From positions 1 through 15,966 of the forward strand of contig CAZQUR010000068.1 of assembly GCA_964596535.1 (NCBI GenBank): a stretch of DNA of 15,966 nt. The letters are read 5' to 3'. The translations under genes and the position numbers were made by a program. Each line of letters opens with the position of its first letter. Position 1 is the first letter of the stretch. Positions 14,018-15,966 of the stretch are shown one piece after another. The notes under the pieces are model-generated. The model had not been told where the DNA came from. It did no database searches and saw only the letters and a list, made by a program, of their open reading frames with translations. Origin of the DNA: GCA-002779465 sp964596535 (GTDB lineage: Bacteria > Desulfobacterota > Desulfobacteria > Desulfobacterales > UBA2156).

Positions 14018-14415
14018 GGGATGGTATCTTTTATCAGGGCCTCATAGGCGGACTGGATCTGTTTGAATCGTTTTGCGGCCAGTGCCTTGAACTCCTCCCC
14101 TAGGTGATCCACCTTGTCGGGATGATATTTGTTTGCCAGTTCCCGGTACGCTTTTTTGATTTCCTCCGAAGACGCCCCCGGCCTGACGCCGAGCACGGTA
14201 TACGGATCGGCGGCAGGACTCCCGGATTCCCCGCGGGTCCCGGCGGTGCTTTGTCCCGCCGGCCGGGTTTTATACTGTTGTTTGTAAAGATAACGCCACA
14301 GCAATCCAAGCATGGCGATATCATCGAGCCATCCCCATCCCGCCAGCAGATCCGGAACTATGTCATAGGGAGACAACACATACAACAGGGCCAGCAGGAG
14401 TAAAAGCAGCTTCAT
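14014..14415 (-). CDS. DUF1232-DnaJ fusion membrane protein
   Basis: A 133-residue protein with two parts. Residues 1-45 are a DUF1232-type membrane segment (LLYVLSPYDIVPDLLAGWGWLDDIAMLG, with the SPxDxxPD and DD marks). Residues 69-130 are a J-domain with YTVLGVRPGASSEEIKKAYR and the HPD tripeptide at 98-100, which stimulates Hsp70 ATPase. So it is a membrane-anchored co-chaperone that could recruit DnaK locally; its client is unknown. Stop TAG (14014-14016) shares the palindrome CTAG with the stop of the HNH gene on the other strand. It is divergent from the UMF1 transporter, with 115 bases between starts. Confidence 0.9.
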   Translation of the reverse strand: MKLLLLLLALLYVLSPYDIVPDLLAGWGWLDDIAMLGLLWRYLYKQQYKTRPAGQSTAGTRGESGSPAADPYTVLGVRPGASSEEIKKAYRELANKYHPDKVDHLGEEFKALAAKRFKQIQSAYEALIKDTIP

Positions 14416-14530
14416 GCACCCGCCCGCTGCCTTCCCGGTTTAAAAAACCGTCCTTTCCGGGTAATCCTTGTGCCGGATGCGTTTTCCATGCTATGAATCC
14501 CCACCCTTTGCCGGTGGAAAAGCGACGCCC

Positions 14531-15835
14531 ATGAAAAAAAAAGACAAGAAGCACACGGCCTTGTCGGTGCCGGAGCGGGCCTGGATCCTCTATGATGTCG
14601 CCAATTCCTCATTTATCCTGATCCTTGTCACCACGGTGATGCCCATTTTTTTTAAAGACGTGGCCGCCGAAGGGATCCCCCCCGCCATATCCACCGCCCA
14701 CTGGGGCTTTGCCGTATCCTTTTCCTCCCTTGTATTGGCCGTCATGGCACCCGTCTTGGGGGTGCTGGCCGATTACCGGTACATGAAAAAGCGCTTCTTC
14801 AACGCCTTTCTGGGAGCAGGCATATGCTTCACCCTCCTGTTGATGACGGTTCGGGAAGGGGAATGGCGCATGTGCTTATTCCTCTTTGTCTTGGCCAAGA
14901 TCGCCTATTCGGGCGCCAATCTCTTTTATGACGCCTTCCTGGTGGATGTGACGTCCAAGGGCCGCATGGACCGGATCTCTTCCGCCGGCTTTGCCTGGGG
15001 ATACATCGGGGGGACGGTCCCCTTTCTGATGGTCATCGGCATCCTTTTCGTGACGATCCCCCCCGGCGGATCGGCGGCGGTTTCCACTTTTTCCGCAAAA
15101 TCCGCCTTTTTGATCACGGCGCTCTGGTGGGGTCTGTTCTCCCTTCCCATGGTAAAACGGGTTCACCAGATCCACCATCTTCCCCCCTCGGCGTCCCCCG
15201 TCCGGGAAGGCTTCGCCCGGCTTTTCACCACGCTGAAAAACATCCGAGAACACAAAAACGCATTTTTATTTCTGGCGGCGTATTTTTTTTACATCGACGG
15301 TGTGGATACCATCATTACCATGGCCGCCGCCTACGGCCGCGATATCGGGCTGGGGGTGGCCACGCTGATCCTGGCGATCCTCATGATCCAGGTGGTGGCA
15401 TTTCCCTTCGCCCTTCTTTACGGGCACCTTGCATCCCGTTTCTCCGCCAAGCGCCTCCTGTTCGTGGGGATCTTCGTGTACATGATCATTACCTTCTTGA
15501 GTTTTTTCCTTCCGGTGCTTCCCACGACCGGCGCGAAAACCGCCATGTTCTGGGTGCTGGCCTTCATGGTGGCAAGCTCCCAGGGGGGTATCCAGGCCCT
15601 AAGCCGCTCTTTTTTCGGAAAACTGATCCCGGCCCGCCGATCCGCCGAATTTTTCGGATTCTACAACGTCTTCGGTAAGTTCGCAACCATCGGGGGCCCC
15701 TTTCTCATGGGTTTGGTGAGCCGGCTCACCGGGCATTCCCGGTACGGGGCATTGAGTCTCCTGGTGCTGTTCGCAATCGGCGCGGTGATTTTAGCCAGGG
15801 TGGAGTCCGCCGCCCCGGGAGAAAATCCCGCATAA
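14531..15835 (+). CDS. MFS transporter, UMF1/Atg22 type
   Basis: An integral membrane transporter of the UMF1 family (Atg22-like MFS) with 434 residues and about 12 helices. PERAWILYDVANSSF (14-28) is the family's N-terminal signature; GVLADYRYMKKRFF (77-90) is the MFS loop-2 motif. ALSRSFFGKLIP and SAEFFGFYNVFGKFATIGGPFLMG near the C-terminus are also typical. The substrate of bacterial members is not established; the fungal Atg22 exports vacuolar amino acids. I place the start at ATG 14531 because it gives the usual MKKK... cytoplasmic start. The frame extends upstream to TTG 14468, but those 21 residues look like non-coding shadow. Confidence 0.92.
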   Translation: MKKKDKKHTALSVPERAWILYDVANSSFILILVTTVMPIFFKDVAAEGIPPAISTAHWGFAVSFSSLVLAVMAPVLGVLADYRYMKKRFFNAFLGAGICFTLLLMTVREGEWRMCLFLFVLAKIAYSGANLFYDAFLVDVTSKGRMDRISSAGFAWGYIGGTVPFLMVIGILFVTIPPGGSAAVSTFSAKSAFLITALWWGLFSLPMVKRVHQIHHLPPSASPVREGFARLFTTLKNIREHKNAFLFLAAYFFYIDGVDTIITMAAAYGRDIGLGVATLILAILMIQVVAFPFALLYGHLASRFSAKRLLFVGIFVYMIITFLSFFLPVLPTTGAKTAMFWVLAFMVASSQGGIQALSRSFFGKLIPARRSAEFFGFYNVFGKFATIGGPFLMGLVSRLTGHSRYGALSLLVLFAIGAVILARVESAAPGENPA

Positions 15836-15881
15836 CCGGACCGGAGGGATCCGTTTTCGAGGTTTTACGCGTTTATCGATT

Positions 15882-15966
15882 TTTATGAACTCGTAAAAAG
15901 CCGAAATTGGAATGGCAAAGTAAAAAGTTCCAGATGCAAGGCGCGCAAATTCTGAGGAATGAGGCG
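15882..15966. repeat. Dispersed repeat running off the right edge
   Basis: TTTATGAACTCGTAAAAA (15882-15899) matches the border at 9658-9675 in 13 or so of 18 positions, including the invariant TCGTAAAAA. It is followed by AAAAAGTTCCAGATGCAAGG and GCGCGCAAATTCTGAGGAAT, a stretch I recall as a common intergenic repeat of sulfate-reducing Desulfobacterota. No gene is present from 15836 to the end. The other end of the element lies outside the window. Confidence 0.65.

Noticed and set aside
14468..14530. TTG-initiated extension of the UMF1 transporter
   Set aside because: No ribosome site, no family similarity in these 21 residues; ATG 14531 fits the family start.

Overview
The window looks like chromosomal DNA of a GC-rich member of the Desulfobacterota (the old Deltaproteobacteria, of the sulfate-reducing or syntrophic kind). 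This rests on the overall protein style, a sigma-32-type factor, a TRAP transporter beside a phenylacetate-CoA-ligase-like enzyme, an EF-G of the spirochaete/planctomycete/delta type that resembles mitochondrial EF-G1, and short TTTTTACGA-bordered repeats plus a GATGCAAGGCGCGC-type repeat that I recall from such genomes. No species call is possible from the sequence alone.

Layout. The left edge holds a large TPR lipoprotein gene on the minus strand, cut by the window end. Upstream of it, across a 15-bp perfect hairpin, lies a minus-strand rpoH-type sigma factor. A tRNA-Arg(TCT) gene faces away from rpoH, and its promoter overlaps the rpoH start codon. A gene-poor stretch of about 330 bases follows, with a GATTTC microsatellite and an 11-bp hairpin. 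Then come rsmG (minus) and, divergently, an Smr-domain protein (plus).

The centre (about 5.0-9.7 kb) is a plus-strand catabolic operon: TRAP solute receptor (dctP), a strong hairpin, the two TRAP membrane subunits (dctQ and dctM, overlapping by 4 bases), a PaaK-like CoA ligase and a small hypothetical protein. The likely logic is uptake of an organic, perhaps aromatic, acid followed by activation to its CoA thioester. The operon ends at a 157-bp element with inverted-repeat ends. The TGA stop codons of the two convergent genes on either side lie inside those ends.

The right part holds a single-domain response regulator (minus), an EF-G of mitochondrial-EFG1-like type (plus) with a RecA-like P-loop protein just downstream, an HNH nuclease-family protein (plus), a DUF1232-DnaJ membrane protein (minus) whose stop overlaps the HNH stop in a shared CTAG, and a UMF1/Atg22-type MFS transporter (plus). 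The window ends inside another copy of the dispersed repeat.

No CRISPR array, prophage or insertion sequence with a transposase is visible, and no clearly new multi-gene system. The most unusual signals are the family of small inverted-repeat elements, the hairpin inside the TRAP operon, and the EF-G type with its attached P-loop gene.
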